From Mesorhizobium sp. B2-4-15 (GTDB lineage Bacteria > Pseudomonadota > Alphaproteobacteria > Rhizobiales > Rhizobiaceae), in assembly GCF_006658505.1 (NCBI RefSeq), contig NZ_VFUZ01000038.1, forward strand, positions 1-43,821: a stretch of DNA of 43,821 nucleotides, given 5' to 3'. The notes under the pieces are model-generated. The model made no database searches. It had not been told where the DNA came from and worked only from the letters and a program-made list of their open reading frames with translations. Shown one piece after another: positions 42,445-43,821 of the stretch (position 1 is the stretch's first letter; every line of letters starts with the position of its first letter). Made by a program: the position numbers and the translations under genes.

Positions 42445-42766
42445 TCGCGTCGCCAACAAGGCAAGGCCAGCCGCGCCCGACATCTTCATCGCGACATCAT
42501 GCCGATAGTTGCCCGCTCGATAGCCGTCCAACCCTAGACCCGAGCGCCCATCCGTTCATGCACCACCCAGCGAGGCAGCTAGCGCCGGCGCAAATTGATG
42601 TGCAATGGCGGCAAAGGCTACACGGGTGGAGAAGGTTGGATGACAGTTCCTCTCCCTCTACCGCCATTCCCCCACTCCTCCGAGACCGTGGGGAATGCCT
42701 CCTCGCCCAGGAGGGCTGTGAGCTGTCAAACGTGACCCTCGATCGGCGTCCAATTTTCCCCTGAGG
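42445..42766. other. Gene-free stretch with inverted repeat and possible IS21-type remnant
   Basis: This stretch has no convincing gene. CATTCCCCCAC (42665-42675) and GTGGGGAATG (42688-42697) form a 10-bp stem with one bulged base; without a T-run it is only a possible terminator of the operon to its left. The bases at 42733-42765 include ATCGGCGTCCAATTTTCCCC, similar to repeated motifs that I associate from memory with IS21-type element ends. The phosphoesterase remnant loses its reading pattern exactly there. Confidence 0.3.
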
Positions 42767-43407
42767 GATCCCTGGCATCACGAGCGTGCTCGCGCCGGAA
42801 TACACTTGGCGAGCGTGAATATGGCCAAGCGCCCAATAACCAAAGCCGTGGCCGTCCACGTCGGCGACGCTGCAAGGTGCATAGACGTCATGGCCAGGGG
42901 AGCCGGCCAGGCTCGTGTGCATGATGCCGACGTTCGCAGCTCCCTCCTGCGGCGCGGCAAATTTGGGCAGCAGGCTGTCGGGCGCCTTGGGGTTGGCGAA
43001 ACTGAGCCCATGGAACGCGACGTCACCCCAGGGCCAGACTGGATCACGGATTGGCAGCGGCCGCCAAAAATGGTCACCGTGTCGGGCAACACGAGCTGCT
43101 TCGTAATCCGCGACATGGCGTCGTGGTTGCCGCGGATCATGTAGACCCTGATGCCAGCTTGATGGAGACGCGTCGTTTGGGATGCCAGAAAGCGTGCCGT
43201 CTTCATAGAAGTCTGGTCGCCATCGTAAAGATCGCCAGCAATGACCAGAGCGTCGACGCGCTCCGCAAGACAGAGGTCCACTATTGCAGCGAATGCCTGT
43301 CGGCTGGCATCTCCGACTAGCTCGGCGAGTTCAGAATTTCTGAGTGCGAGCGAGCGCAGTGGCGAATCGAGATGGATGTCGGCCGTATGAATAAATCGAA
43401 ATGCCAT
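42767..43407 (-). pseudogene. Frameshifted, truncated SbcD/YhaO-like metallophosphoesterase
   Basis: The first frame from ATG 43407 carries the phosphoesterase motifs HTADIHLDSPL, GDLYDGD and GNHDAMS. Within 43023-43075 the frame is lost. A second frame then reads VAFHGLSFANPKAPDSLLPK, MHTSLAGSPGHDVY and GYWALGHIHARQVYSG, including the C-terminal metal-binding GHIH. It ends near VMPGIPQG, where intact relatives continue for another 150-200 residues. A one-base indel plus loss of the C-terminus make it a likely pseudogene. The frameshift alone could be a sequencing error, the truncation less so. Relatives are Mre11-type DNA repair nucleases, normally beside an AAA ATPase gene, absent here. Confidence 0.8.
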
Positions 43408-43573
43408 CCGGGGCGCTCTCCAGGCCCGAACCGGATGTCAGGCCAATCCTGTCGAAGTCCAAGTCGCTGAACTGTATGCAGCGACCAAAGCTTGGGTTAG
43501 CAAAATCCGGCAGCGTTGGGCAACGGGAGGCGAGCGAGATACAGTGGCCCATGATTCTCAGCTAGTCGTGCAC

Positions 43574-43821
43574 CTATCTGTTGATGGTCTCCTGGAATTT
43601 CTCAATTCTGGAAAGAATGTCGTCGAATGACGGCGGGGTGTTATCGAACATCATCGGTGCCATTGTCCGATATCCGCTCTGAGGTCATTGATCCGGGACT
43701 CGCGCCGCAAAGTGCTTCCGGCTGATGCCCTTCTTTTCTGGATGGCGACCACCTGTGTAGCCGAGGTCGGCCCGGTCGAAGGACAAATCGATGTCCTCGG
43801 AGAAACGGCGGATGATGCCAA
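43574..43821 (-). pseudogene. AbiEii-type nucleotidyltransferase toxin remnant (continues off window)
   Basis: Entering from the right edge, one minus-strand frame reads GIIRRFSEDIDLSFDRADLG, then HPEKKGISRKHFAARV, ending at TGA 43687-43685. RRFSEDIDLSFDR is the nucleotidyltransferase signature of AbiEii/type IV antitoxin-linked toxins. A second frame shortly after reads YRTMAPMMFDNTPPSFDDIL, ending near TINR at 43574, matching the C-terminal end of the same family. About 150 central residues are missing, so the gene has an internal deletion. No antitoxin gene is visible inside the window. Confidence 0.75.

Noticed and set aside
1..43821. Search for CRISPR arrays, tRNA or rRNA genes and attachment-site repeats
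   Set aside because: Reading both strands showed no regularly spaced repeats, no tRNA-like cloverleaf sequences ending in CCA-proximal arms, and no long direct repeats bounding the island.

Overview
The window looks like accessory DNA from a GC-rich alphaproteobacterium, probably Hyphomicrobiales (Mesorhizobium/Phyllobacteriaceae-like). This is inferred from base composition, weak or TTG/GTG starts behind good Shine-Dalgarno sites, several Tat-exported ABC binding proteins and the gene families present. I see no tRNA, rRNA, CRISPR array or housekeeping operon. An IS630 element, several decayed genes and many solute importers point to a catabolic island.

Region A (1-12.0 kb) holds flavin- and CoA-dependent catabolic genes: an acyl-CoA dehydrogenase, a ThDP enzyme, a decayed thiolase, a GMC flavoprotein preceded by an unknown protein, two kinds of flavin reductase, an NtaA/SnaA/DszA-type monooxygenase, a class III CoA transferase and a DadA/PuuB-like FAD oxidoreductase. 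Region B (12.4-17.4 kb) is a complete spermidine/putrescine-type ABC importer (binding protein, two permeases, ATPase) followed by an IclR regulator. An IS630 copy (17358-18410) landed exactly in the iclR stop codon and left the protein unchanged.

Region C (18.5-32.8 kb) has an alpha/beta hydrolase-cupin-small protein operon, a TetR regulator, a second polyamine-type importer with a different gene order, a VOC protein next to a broken second alpha/beta hydrolase, a second closely related TetR regulator, an old-yellow-enzyme/2,4-dienoyl-CoA-reductase-like iron-sulfur flavoprotein and a second GMC oxidoreductase with a cysteine-rich insertion. Regions A to C are tied together by a short recurring box, best written GAYNTTAATC, which lies upstream of at least six transcription units including both tetR genes. 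In two cases it sits on a recognisable promoter. I read this as a regulon controlled by one or both TetR paralogues and devoted to uptake and oxidative breakdown of an unidentified substrate.

Region D (33.1-42.4 kb) is a separate, coherent unit: a LacI repressor, a divergent EF0837-type amidohydrolase/deacetylase, a complete peptide/opine-type ABC importer with a fused two-domain ATPase, and a SelA/DgaE-like PLP enzyme. Two copies of a TATGGGAACGTTCCCATA-type palindrome, one perfect, lie at the lacI start and just downstream of the transporter promoter. Region E (42.4-43.8 kb) is debris: a frameshifted and truncated SbcD/YhaO-like phosphoesterase, possible IS21-type sequence, and an internally deleted AbiEii toxin gene running off the right edge.
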